64,000 bases of DNA from positions 372,001 to 436,000 of the forward strand of contig NZ_JAEHGC010000003.1 in assembly GCF_016107705.1 (NCBI RefSeq), read 5' to 3'. This document shows, piece after piece, positions 46,558-54,580 of this stretch. The position numbers were made by a program, and so were the translations under genes. The stretch is from Neobacillus cucumis (GTDB taxonomy: Bacteria > Bacillota > Bacilli > Bacillales_B > DSM-18226). Under the pieces are notes generated by a model. That model saw only the letters and a program-made list of their open reading frames with translations. It was not told where the DNA came from and searched no databases. Numbering within the stretch: position 1 is the stretch's first letter; each line of letters begins with the position of its first letter.

Positions 46558-47007
46558 TCAGCCACCAACCTTCACTAAATACAAGGGCTGACCAAATTCT
46601 ATGATTTGCCCATCTTCCACTAAAATTTCAATGATTTCACCCTCTACATCTGAGACGACTTCATTAAATAGTTTCATAGCTTCCAAAACACAAAGAGTTT
46701 GATTTTTTTCAATAACGGATCCTACCTGTACAAAAGGGTCCGTATCCGGATTGGAACGGGAATAAAACGCGCCAATCATTGGGGACTTGATTTGGTGTAA
46801 ACCTTCCTCTTTTTTTGCAGCAGGTTTTCCTGATTCAACAACTGCTGTCACGGATTCAGTTGTTTTCGTTTGCTGTTCTGTAAAATCAATATTTGCGGCA
46901 TCATGTTTTTGAAAGTATAATTTGATATCCTGATTCTCTACTTTTAAAACATCCAAAGAAGAGTCATCGAGTATTTGGATTAATTCCTTCAGTTCATTCC
47001 ATTTCAT
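46558..47007 (-). CDS. accB: Biotin carboxyl carrier protein
   Basis: Carries covalently bound biotin between the carboxylase and carboxyltransferase. The 149-residue protein has an N-terminal helical part ([18 protein letters not shown]), a variable linker and a C-terminal biotinyl domain with the EAMKL motif (modified Lys). The ATG at 47007 is nine bases after AGAGGA; ATG 47025, overlapping the pxpC stop, is possible but less likely. It sits between pxpC and accC in a tightly packed operon. Confidence 0.9.
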   Translation of the reverse strand: MKWNELKELIQILDDSSLDVLKVENQDIKLYFQKHDAANIDFTEQQTKTTESVTAVVESGKPAAKKEEGLHQIKSPMIGAFYSRSNPDTDPFVQVGSVIEKNQTLCVLEAMKLFNEVVSDVEGEIIEILVEDGQIIEFGQPLYLVKVGG

Positions 47008-47021
47008 GATTTCTATTCCTC

Positions 47022-48014
47022 TCATCCAAGTATTTTAAAGCGGATCCCTACTTTTATTTCATCGATGATTTTTTCCTTCGCTAATAGCTCTTTTTCCGCT
47101 TCCTCATGGGAAATTTCTTTAAAATGAATGACGGCATTCGGCTGCAGTTGCCCCATGCTTGGTAAATCGGCGGAAATAATCTGCCCGATTTTGGGGTAGC
47201 CGCCAGTTGTCTGACGGTCGGCCATTAGGACAATTGGGTTTCCGCTTGGCGGGACTTGAATCGTTCCAAACGTTACCCCTTCAGACAATAATTCAAATTT
47301 CTTTTCTAAAGAAAGCTGGGGTCCTTCGATTCGATACCCCATCCGGTCGGCTTGAGTCGTAAGCTTAAACGGTTCTTGAAACAGGCTGGTTTTACTTTTT
47401 TCATCAAACCGGTCAAACTCGGTGCCCCTGATAGTACGGATGGTCTGTGTTTGTTGTAGGTTGACCAGCTTTGTGTAATTGATGGACCAGGCTGGATTGC
47501 TTTCGGTTTTATTCATTTTTGTAAAAATAGCTTGGTTGAATTCATTTAGGTTGCCAAACTCAATGGCATCCTCTTTTTGCAAGGCACTGCCGTTAAATCC
47601 GCCAATCCCCGCGCGAAGATAAGTGCTTTTGCTGTCCATTACTTCGGGAACAGCAATCCCACCGGCAAAGGAAACATAGGCCCGGCATCCATGGATGGCG
47701 GATTTAAATTGTAATACAGACCCTTTCCTCACCAAAATTGGTCGCCAAGTTGCCGCTTTTTTGCCGTCGATCACCGCCTGTAAATCTCCGCCAGTAATCG
47801 CGATTACTCGCTCCTCCTCAAATAAAAGCGAGGTCCCAAATAAGGTGATTTCCAAAGCCCCTTCATTTTCCCTATTTCCAACCAGCAGATTGGCAGCCCT
47901 CAGAGAATAGGAATCCATCGCCCCGCTGACAATAACTCCATATTTTTGTGAACCATATCTTCCTAAGTCCTGAATCGTGGTTAACAGGCCCGGGTGAAGT
48001 ACTTTTACTGTCAT
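47022..48014 (-). CDS. pxpC: 5-oxoprolinase subunit PxpC (KipA-like, biotin-dependent carboxyltransferase family)
   Basis: One of three subunits that hydrolyse 5-oxoproline (pyroglutamate) to glutamate with ATP. The 330-residue protein shows family blocks GRYGSQKYGVIVSGAMD, SYVSFAGGI-like AYVSFAGGI, EGVTFGTIQVPPSGNPIVL and DRQTTGGYPKIG. The family is related to carboxyltransferase domains of urea amidolyase, which fits the biotin genes downstream. Its ATG overlaps the pxpB stop by four bases. It corresponds to B. subtilis KipA, an antagonist of the sporulation kinase inhibitor. Confidence 0.9.
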   Translation of the reverse strand: MTVKVLHPGLLTTIQDLGRYGSQKYGVIVSGAMDSYSLRAANLLVGNRENEGALEITLFGTSLLFEEERVIAITGGDLQAVIDGKKAATWRPILVRKGSVLQFKSAIHGCRAYVSFAGGIAVPEVMDSKSTYLRAGIGGFNGSALQKEDAIEFGNLNEFNQAIFTKMNKTESNPAWSINYTKLVNLQQTQTIRTIRGTEFDRFDEKSKTSLFQEPFKLTTQADRMGYRIEGPQLSLEKKFELLSEGVTFGTIQVPPSGNPIVLMADRQTTGGYPKIGQIISADLPSMGQLQPNAVIHFKEISHEEAEKELLAKEKIIDEIKVGIRFKILG

Positions 48015-48745
48015 TTGCTCCCCTCCTTATAGGCTTTAAATTCCTCAGGAGAAATCGAGAAAAATTTAATTTTATCTCCAGCTTTTAGTAAGGTAGGAGG
48101 TGTTAGATCAGGCCGAAATAATTCTAGCGGCGTGCGGCCGATAATTTGCCAGCCACCGGGCGTTTCCAATGGATAAATGCCCGTCTGCTTGCCGGCAATT
48201 CCGACTGAACCAGGGGCAATCGCAGTCCTTGGGCTTTCTCTTCGAGGAGTTGCGATACGCTCGTCCATTCCTCCCATGAATGGAAAACCTGGAGCAAATC
48301 CAATCATATACACTAAACATTCACTTTCGGTATGAATTTGGATAACTTCTTCCGCTGTTATTTTGTGAAAGGAAGCTACATATTCTAAATCCGGTCCATA
48401 TTCACCCCCATAGAGGACGGGGATTTCTACCAATCTCCCCTCCAAAACCTGCTGATTACCTAATTGCTGAAGAAGATCATTGAGCTTTGCACTCACTTTT
48501 TGAAAGGGAGTCAAGGGTTGAGGATTCACGGTAGAATGATGAACGATCACCGGATTGTAATAGATGGTTACATTCGTAAATGCGGGTACGGACTCCACAA
48601 ACCCCTCAAATGGGTGATTGTTTAGGATTGCTGAGAACGCCTGAACCTTTTGATGAATGGCCGGGCTAATTTCGTCGCCAAATTGTACTATCAAAGCCGA
48701 ATCACCTAAAGGTTTGATGACGGTTTCATTTATAAGTGAACACAT
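48011..48745 (-). CDS. pxpB: 5-oxoprolinase subunit PxpB (KipI-like)
   Basis: Partner of PxpC in the 5-oxoprolinase complex; the B. subtilis homologue KipI also inhibits kinase KinA. The 244-residue chain has the signature IGFAPGFPFMGGMDERIATPRRESPR and GSVGIAGKQTGIYPLETPGGWQIIGRTP in its C-terminal half. GGAGG precedes the ATG. It is the first gene of the leftward operon, divergent from pxpA. Confidence 0.92.
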   Translation of the reverse strand: MCSLINETVIKPLGDSALIVQFGDEISPAIHQKVQAFSAILNNHPFEGFVESVPAFTNVTIYYNPVIVHHSTVNPQPLTPFQKVSAKLNDLLQQLGNQQVLEGRLVEIPVLYGGEYGPDLEYVASFHKITAEEVIQIHTESECLVYMIGFAPGFPFMGGMDERIATPRRESPRTAIAPGSVGIAGKQTGIYPLETPGGWQIIGRTPLELFRPDLTPPTLLKAGDKIKFFSISPEEFKAYKEGSK

Positions 48746-49048
48746 GTAAAAAACCTCCGACTAGTTTCATTATTCGGAACTTATGTTTTAAAAAACGGAT
48801 ATACATTCATTATAATATTCAGAATTTAAAAAACAAGCTGTTTATTGTATAAAAATTAATTTCCAATATATTTTTAGAAAATTCCCCAATTACTGTCTAC
48901 TCAGTTTTTTTATTTTATGATAGAATGAATTTGAATTTCAAAACTCCAATTCCTTAATTCGGAACTAAATTCCAATTTTTAAATGAAAACGCTTTATAAA
49001 AAGTGGAGTGTTGATAGTTCCATCCAAAAAATAAAGGGAGGATAAAAA
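48746..49048. promoter_or_regulatory. Divergent pxpB/pxpA control region with candidate operators
   Basis: The 10-mer ATTCGGAACT occurs twice in direct orientation, at 48772-48781 beside pxpB and at 48957-48966 beside pxpA. The second lies in a TTCC-N7-GGAA-N5-TTCC array, a good shape for an IclR-type operator. A cre-like site TGAAAACGCTTTAT (48984-48997) hints at catabolite control but misses the closing CA. Which protein binds is inferred from the nearby KipR-like gene. Confidence 0.45.
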
Positions 49049-49810
49049 ATGTTTAAGGTAGATTTAAATTGCGATATTGGAGAAAGTTTTGGCAGATATC
49101 GCTTAGCCGAACAGAAAGAAATATTAAAGTATGTAACGTCTGCAAATATTGCCTGCGGTTTTCACGCCGGTGACCCGAGTGTGATGCGAGATACAGTCAA
49201 GCTGGCGATTGAAAATCAGGTAAAAATCGGTGCACATCCCGGACTGCCAGATTTAAATGGGTTTGGCCGACGTGAAATGAAAATTACCCCGCAGGAAGCC
49301 TATGACATGGTGGTCTACCAGATTGGGGCACTTCAAGGATTCTTATCCGTGTATAACGAGAGTATGCAGCATGTAAAACCGCACGGGGCCTTATACAATA
49401 TGGCTGCAAAGGATGCCAAGCTTGCAGAAGCGATTGCCCAAGCGGTCTATGATGTTTCACCTGAATTGGTTTTATTCGGACTTGCCGGCAGCGAATTGGT
49501 GAAGGCCGGTGAGAGGCTTGGTCTTGTGACCGCACATGAAGTTTTCGCTGACCGCACGTATCAGGAAGACGGTACGTTAACCTCCAGGTCTCAGCCAGAT
49601 GCCTTAATAACCGATAAAGAACACTCCGTAGCGCAGGTTGTAAAAATGGTGACCGAAGGAAAAGTTACTTCACAGCAGAACACTGAAGTTTCATTAAAGG
49701 CAGATACGGTTTGCATCCACGGCGATGGCGAACATGCCCTTGCTTTTGCAAAATATATTAAAGAGACATTAGAACAAAACCAGATTTCTGTATCATCCAT
49801 AAACACTTAG
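49049..49810 (+). CDS. pxpA: 5-oxoprolinase subunit PxpA (LamB/YcsF family)
   Basis: The third subunit of the ATP-dependent 5-oxoprolinase. The 253-residue protein begins [14 protein letters not shown] and has the hallmark blocks [39 protein letters not shown] and [21 protein letters not shown] precedes the ATG. It heads the rightward operon pxpA-permease-DUF1445, equivalent to B. subtilis ycsF-ycsG-ycsI. Confidence 0.95.
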   Translation: MFKVDLNCDIGESFGRYRLAEQKEILKYVTSANIACGFHAGDPSVMRDTVKLAIENQVKIGAHPGLPDLNGFGRREMKITPQEAYDMVVYQIGALQGFLSVYNESMQHVKPHGALYNMAAKDAKLAEAIAQAVYDVSPELVLFGLAGSELVKAGERLGLVTAHEVFADRTYQEDGTLTSRSQPDALITDKEHSVAQVVKMVTEGKVTSQQNTEVSLKADTVCIHGDGEHALAFAKYIKETLEQNQISVSSINT

Positions 49811-49826
49811 AATGGGAGGAAAGGAA

Positions 49827-51071
49827 ATGATCGCAAAAAAGGTAGAAATAGAAGAAAATGCAGCAACTGAAAAGGGAAAAAAGAAAAAGAAAGTCAGCAA
49901 TAGTATTTTACTTGGTGCCGCTTTTTTAATGGCAACATCCTCAATAGGCCCCGGCTTTTTAACACAAACAACGGTTTTTACGCAGCAACTGGCTGCAAGT
50001 TTTGCGTTTGTCATCTTACTATCATTACTTCTTGATGCGTTTGCACAAATCAATATTTGGCGGATCATCGTGGTTTCCGGATTGCGCGGCCAGGAGATTG
50101 CCAATAAGGTTTTACCCGGACTCGGAGTCTTTTTAGCCGTACTGATTGTTCTTGGCGGTCTTGCCTTTAATATTGGAAATGTCGCCGGGGCAGGTCTTGG
50201 CTTAAATGCGATGCTCGGGATGGACCCAAAAACGGGCGCCATCATTAGTGCAGCGTTCGCTATTTTTATTTTCCTTGTGAAAGAAGCAGGAAAGGCAATG
50301 GACAAGGTGGCTCAAGTTGCCGGCTTTGTCATGATCCTCTTAATGATTTATGTTGCTTTCATCACCTCACCTCCTGTAGGGGAAGCTTTAGTAAATACCG
50401 TTAAACCGGAAAAAATCAGTATTTTTGCGATTGTTACACTTGTAGGCGGAACCGTTGGCGGATACATTACCTTTGCCGGTGGACATCGTTTGTTGGACGC
50501 CGGGATCAAAGGGGTTGAATCGATACCAGAGGTAACAAAGAGTTCTGTAACTGGCATTGTTGTAACAGGTTTAATGCGTGTAGCCTTATTCTTAGCAGTA
50601 CTTGGCGTGGTTTCAAAGGGTCTACAAATTGATGCAGCAAACCCTCCGGCTTCTGTTTTCCAATTAGCTGCAGGGCAAATCGGTTACCGTATGTTTGGAA
50701 TCATCATGTGGGCCGCTGCGATTACTTCTGTTGTAGGAGCGGCATATACTTCGGTCTCATTTATTCGTTCTTTCAGTCCGGTGATTGAGAAATATCACAA
50801 TTGGATTATTATCTTATTTATCTTAGTTTCTACCTTAACGTTTACGTTGGTTGGGAAACCGGTTAAAATTTTACTTCTTGTCGGTGCCCTCAATGCGCTT
50901 ATTTTACCAATTGCATTAGGAACCTTGTTAATTGGGGTCTATAAGAAAAATGTAGTAGGAGATTATAAACATCCACTTTGGCTTACGATAACAGGCGGAT
51001 TAGTCGTAGTTGTCATGGGGTATTTAGGAATCGATACATTAATTGAACAAATTCCATTGCTTTTTAAATAG
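49827..51071 (+). CDS. NRAMP-like permease (YcsG-type)
   Basis: A 414-residue membrane transporter with about eleven helices and a Lys-rich cytoplasmic N-terminus. GPGFLTQTT in helix 1 resembles the Asp-Pro-Gly region of NRAMP metal carriers, but the metal-binding Asp is replaced (SIGPG), so the substrate need not be a metal. In the ycsF-ycsG-ycsI context it may import 5-oxoproline or a related acid. The ATG at 49827 follows GGGAGG; the ATG at 49812 overlaps that site. It lies 16 bp after pxpA. Confidence 0.85.
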   Translation: MIAKKVEIEENAATEKGKKKKKVSNSILLGAAFLMATSSIGPGFLTQTTVFTQQLAASFAFVILLSLLLDAFAQINIWRIIVVSGLRGQEIANKVLPGLGVFLAVLIVLGGLAFNIGNVAGAGLGLNAMLGMDPKTGAIISAAFAIFIFLVKEAGKAMDKVAQVAGFVMILLMIYVAFITSPPVGEALVNTVKPEKISIFAIVTLVGGTVGGYITFAGGHRLLDAGIKGVESIPEVTKSSVTGIVVTGLMRVALFLAVLGVVSKGLQIDAANPPASVFQLAAGQIGYRMFGIIMWAAAITSVVGAAYTSVSFIRSFSPVIEKYHNWIIILFILVSTLTFTLVGKPVKILLLVGALNALILPIALGTLLIGVYKKNVVGDYKHPLWLTITGGLVVVVMGYLGIDTLIEQIPLLFK

Positions 51072-51095
51072 GGTTTGATAAGGAAGGGATATAGA

Positions 51096-51887
51096 ATGGT
51101 TGGATATGGAAATATGGCTCCCGCAGAAATCAGAGAACTGATTCGCAATCGGGTGATAACGGGACCGACTGCGGGGATGTCAAGGGGGTTCACGCAGGCG
51201 AACCTCGTGATTTTAAAGAAAGAGTATGCTTTTGATTTCCTGTTGTTCTGTCAACGAAATCCGAAGCCATGTCCGCTGCTGGATGTGACGGAACCTGGGT
51301 CTTTTATTCCTGGGAAAATTGCTCGGAATGCTGATATTCGTACGGATATCCCTCGATATCGGATTTACCGGGATGGTGTTTTCACGGAAGAGGTAACGGA
51401 TATTTCGGAGTATTGGGAAGACGATATGGTTGGCTTTTTACTTGGCTGCAGTTTTACTTTTGAGACACCGCTATTGGAAAGCGGGATTCCGGTTCGTCAT
51501 ATTGAGGAGAATTGTAATGTTCCGATGTTTAAAACGAATATTCCATGTGAAAGAGCAGGTGTGTTTGAAGGGCCAACGGTTGTCAGCATGCGGCCGATGA
51601 AACCGGAGGACGCCATTCGCGCTGTTCAAATCACTTCCCGTTTTCCATCTGTCCATGGGGCTCCGATTCATATTGGGGATCCAAGTCAAATTGGCATCGC
51701 TGATATTTCAAAGCCTGATTTTGGTGATCCTGTAACCATTAAAGACGGTGAAATTCCGGTGTTTTGGGCTTGCGGTGTTACACCACAAGCGGTTGCAATG
51801 AAAAGTAAACCATCCATCATGATCACCCACGCACCTGGACATATGTTTATCAGTGACGTTCGAGATGAGAAGTTTAGTGTTTTATAA
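51096..51887 (+). CDS. DUF1445/UPF0317 putative hydro-lyase (YcsI-like)
   Basis: A 263-residue cytoplasmic protein of the UPF0317 family. Family blocks include TGPTAGMSRGFTQANL, FLLFCQRNP, GCSFTFE, MRPMKP and the C-terminal WACGVTPQA and THAPGHMFI. The name putative hydro-lyase is old; the mammalian relative is part of a mitochondrial D-glutamate cyclase that makes 5-oxo-D-proline, which would feed the pxp genes. AAGGAAGGG precedes the ATG at 51096. Last gene of the rightward operon. Confidence 0.85.
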   Translation: MVGYGNMAPAEIRELIRNRVITGPTAGMSRGFTQANLVILKKEYAFDFLLFCQRNPKPCPLLDVTEPGSFIPGKIARNADIRTDIPRYRIYRDGVFTEEVTDISEYWEDDMVGFLLGCSFTFETPLLESGIPVRHIEENCNVPMFKTNIPCERAGVFEGPTVVSMRPMKPEDAIRAVQITSRFPSVHGAPIHIGDPSQIGIADISKPDFGDPVTIKDGEIPVFWACGVTPQAVAMKSKPSIMITHAPGHMFISDVRDEKFSVL

Positions 51888-51894
51888 TAAAGTT

Positions 51895-51947
51895 GAGGCT
51901 GTTCCATTTGCCATTGCATGGCAGACTTTGGAACAGCCTCCTTTTTA
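51895..51947 (+). terminator. Terminator of the pxpA operon
   Basis: A 12-bp perfect stem GAGGCTGTTCCA / TGGAACAGCCTC followed by CTTTTTATT. Confidence 0.85.
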
Positions 51948-51983
51948 TTAAGCTTTAGGGAACCGGGCAACCTAAAAACCTAC

Positions 51984-52038
51984 TGTCCACTCCGTACGGA
52001 CAAATTTGGTGATTTGTCCACGGGCGGTGCCTGTCACC
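51984..52038. repeat. 55-bp two-hairpin element, copy 1
   Basis: First of six near-identical intergenic elements. It holds GTCC...GGAC around TCCGTAC, then GTCCACGGG and the hairpin GGTGCCTGTCACC. It lies in the convergent gap and abuts the stop codon of the M15 peptidase gene. Confidence 0.85.
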
Positions 52039-53223
52039 TTATTTTTTGTAATTGATCCATTTGGCGCCTAGGCTAGTGGAGATTTGGTACCAGCTATCGC
52101 CACGATCAACTATTACTTTTACTTTTTGCGGGGCGATTTGTTTTTTTGTCTTGGATCCGGTAGATGGCTTACTATACAACGATACGCGTTTCTTCACTTG
52201 CAGGGATTTCACCGGGTGTGGATTGATATAAATCCAGGCTGCTCCAACGGAAGAAACAATTTGGTACCAGCCATTTCTGTTATTCTTCATAACCTTAACG
52301 GTTTGCGGAGCAATCGTCCCAAGGCTTTTTGAAGAAAGGCTTGGTTGAGTATATAAGGTTACATTATATTTTACCTTGAAACTTGAAACAATTGGCGATA
52401 ATGGAAGGATTTCTATATATCTATTCCCCCCCATAATCCATCCAGTTCCGGTACCATACTTAATTTTGTACCAATCTCCCGCCTTCGCGACGATTTCCAC
52501 GGATGAATTCCTTTTTAAGACACCTTTTTTGGATGAGCTTAAATTAGGAAGACTTCTAACATTTAAGCCGGAAACACTGATGATTTCCCCTTTAGCAGAA
52601 TATGGTTTTTCCAATGGAACTGTGGTAGCAGCCAATTTTGTTGTAGGTGCGTGATTATTTACTGAAGTGGTGGTAATAAGCTGGTGATGGACACCATCTT
52701 TACTTCTATTGATAAACTTTAAGCCTGCTTGTTTTGCAACCCCAATAAGGGATGGGTCGACGAAATGTACACCATTTAATGGTTTACCAGTTTGGTCATA
52801 GACGGTCGCATCAAACGCAATTCCTTTTGTATGGGGAGAATTTTGATTGGGTTTCGAAACAAGACCTGCAAGCCCATGCTTCTTCTTTTCCTCTTGTTTG
52901 CAAGTGCTAGCAGCCCCGCTTACAATTTCATATAAATGTTTCTGGTATTGATAAGGGCGATAGACGGAATTATAGTTGATTTCCCAGCCCTTTTCCTCTA
53001 GCAATTTCTCATATTTTTCTTTTGCTAAGAGAAGATTCGGATGAACATGCTCCCAAATGACGGTTTCCCCATTTTCCATTTTAATCGCCAAAGGATCTGT
53101 TAATGGAGTAATTCCTTTGCACGTTGCTGTACTTACCGCACGTGCCTCTTCTTGTGAGCTGGTACTGGGTAATGTGATCATTACAGCAGAAAAACAAAGT
53201 AAAATTCTTGTTGATAGGTTCAT
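52039..53223 (-). CDS. Secreted M15-family D-Ala-D-Ala carboxypeptidase with SH3 domains
   Basis: A 394-residue exported wall peptidase. After a signal peptide (about 1-28) comes an M15-type domain (about 30-165) with NSVYRPYQYQKH and SPHTKGIAFDATV, the zinc-binding HxxGxAxD-like site, and VHHQL near its end. Three SH3-type domains follow (about 190-255, 265-325 and 330-394) and should hold it to peptidoglycan. The ATG at 53223 follows GGGGG; an ATG at 53247 is less likely. It should release D-Ala or cut stem peptides. Confidence 0.82.
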   Translation of the reverse strand: MNLSTRILLCFSAVMITLPSTSSQEEARAVSTATCKGITPLTDPLAIKMENGETVIWEHVHPNLLLAKEKYEKLLEEKGWEINYNSVYRPYQYQKHLYEIVSGAASTCKQEEKKKHGLAGLVSKPNQNSPHTKGIAFDATVYDQTGKPLNGVHFVDPSLIGVAKQAGLKFINRSKDGVHHQLITTTSVNNHAPTTKLAATTVPLEKPYSAKGEIISVSGLNVRSLPNLSSSKKGVLKRNSSVEIVAKAGDWYKIKYGTGTGWIMGGNRYIEILPLSPIVSSFKVKYNVTLYTQPSLSSKSLGTIAPQTVKVMKNNRNGWYQIVSSVGAAWIYINPHPVKSLQVKKRVSLYSKPSTGSKTKKQIAPQKVKVIVDRGDSWYQISTSLGAKWINYKK

Positions 53224-53524
53224 GCCTGCCCCCTTAGTTCTTTTCACCTATAAAAACACGACTTTTCTATTCTACCAAAAATATGGGATTTAAAAATCTA
53301 TAAATCTAGTAAAAGTAGACAGTAATTTCTGGAAGGAGAATTTGAACGTTATTATCTTGTATTTTCAACCTTCGTGTCTGTTCGGTACGGACATTTTCGC
53401 CCATTTGTCCACGGGCGGTGCCTGTCACCTTATATTGTCACTTATTTGTCACCGTCTTTTTTCGGTTCGATGGACCTATAGCGGGAGTTTGGCCGCTTAC
53501 ATATAAAATAAGGAGGTGATAAAT
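53224..53524. other. Intergenic region with element copy 2
   Basis: This divergent gap carries a 55-bp element at 53375-53429 and the presumed promoter and AAGGAGGTG site of the amidase gene. Nothing else was recognised. Confidence 0.5.
53375..53429. repeat. 55-bp two-hairpin element, copy 2
   Basis: Same orientation as the other copies. The first stem half has diverged (GTCTGTTC), but GGTACGGAC, GTCCACGGG and GGTGCCTGTCACC are kept. Extra TTGTCAC repeats follow its right end. Confidence 0.85.
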
Positions 53525-54391
53525 ATGGTAAAGATATTTGTTGACCCCGGTCATGGTGGAAGTGACCCGGGAGCAACCGGAACTGGTTTATCCGAAAAAG
53601 ATGTCACTCTGAAAATTGCCACAAGAATTCGCGATATTTTAGAGGATGAATATGAAAATGCCACAGTCAAAATGAGCAGAACCCGCGACCAAACGGTTTC
53701 TCTCGAGGAACGGACTGATATGGCGAATGCTTGGGGTGCTGATTTTTACTTGGCTGTTCACATCAATTCAGGCGGTGGAACCGGCTACGAGGATTATATT
53801 CATGACCTACTCTCCAACAATTCACGTACAGCGGAAATTCAGCGAACCATTCATAAGGAAGTCATTAAATTAAATGATCTTATCGATCGTGGTATAAAGA
53901 AAGCAAACTACCATGTTCTCCGGGAATCTAACATGGATGCGATGCTGTCGGAAAATGGTTTTATTGATAATACCCATGACTTGGCAAAAATGAAGGATCC
54001 CGATTGGATAAACAACGTAGCACGCGGGCATGTAAATGGACTCGCTAAAGCATTCAACCTCCATAAGGTGACAAAAGCAACAAAAACGACAACGAAAACA
54101 GCTTCAGAGAGGCTGGCCTCTTCTACACCATCCTATAAAAAAGAGAGTACTGACAGTAAACAGAAGACACTTTACCTGCCGGCTTCAGCCGATTCCTGGA
54201 GAATTTACCCGCTTAATAAAGATCCAATCAAAAAAAATGCCCTGCCTGATCAATTACATCCAAGTAAATTTGGCGGATTCCAATACGAAATCCTAGGTGA
54301 GACCTGGCCAAATGTCTATATCATCCAAACAAAACAACTTGGAAAAGTACAAATATACGCAGGACCTGAAACAGGTGCCGAAATCAAATAG
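53525..54391 (+). CDS. N-acetylmuramoyl-L-alanine amidase (Amidase_3)
   Basis: Cuts the bond between MurNAc and the stem peptide of peptidoglycan. The 288-residue protein has a catalytic domain at about 1-180 with zinc motifs FVDPGHGGSDPG (His10), Glu in LSEKDVTL, AVHINSGGG and the catalytic Glu in LSENGFIDN. No signal peptide is present, as in the sporulation amidase CwlC, which is freed at mother-cell lysis. After a Lys/Thr linker a 75-residue C-terminal domain (YLPASADSWRIYP to KVQIYAG) probably binds the wall. GGAGG precedes the ATG at 53525. Confidence 0.88.
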   Translation: MVKIFVDPGHGGSDPGATGTGLSEKDVTLKIATRIRDILEDEYENATVKMSRTRDQTVSLEERTDMANAWGADFYLAVHINSGGGTGYEDYIHDLLSNNSRTAEIQRTIHKEVIKLNDLIDRGIKKANYHVLRESNMDAMLSENGFIDNTHDLAKMKDPDWINNVARGHVNGLAKAFNLHKVTKATKTTTKTASERLASSTPSYKKESTDSKQKTLYLPASADSWRIYPLNKDPIKKNALPDQLHPSKFGGFQYEILGETWPNVYIIQTKQLGKVQIYAGPETGAEIK

Positions 54392-54439
54392 AGCATAATA
54401 CTTTGGGTTAGATAGATTAGATTGGGATTGGATCAGTCA

Positions 54440-54494
54440 TGTCCACCTCACACGCACAAAAGGCAAAAAAAGTCCACGAGCGGTGACAGGCACC
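54440..54494. repeat. 55-bp two-hairpin element, copy 3 (core inverted)
   Basis: Matches the other copies except that the second hairpin reads CGGTGACAGGCACCG, the exact reverse complement of CGGTGCCTGTCACCG elsewhere. Confidence 0.85.
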
Positions 54495-54580
54495 GCTTAT
54501 TTTTTTGTGTACAAAACTACATTTCTTTGCCCCCTGAATATATTGCTGAGGTGAAAATTTGATTAAGGGGTGCTTTTTAT

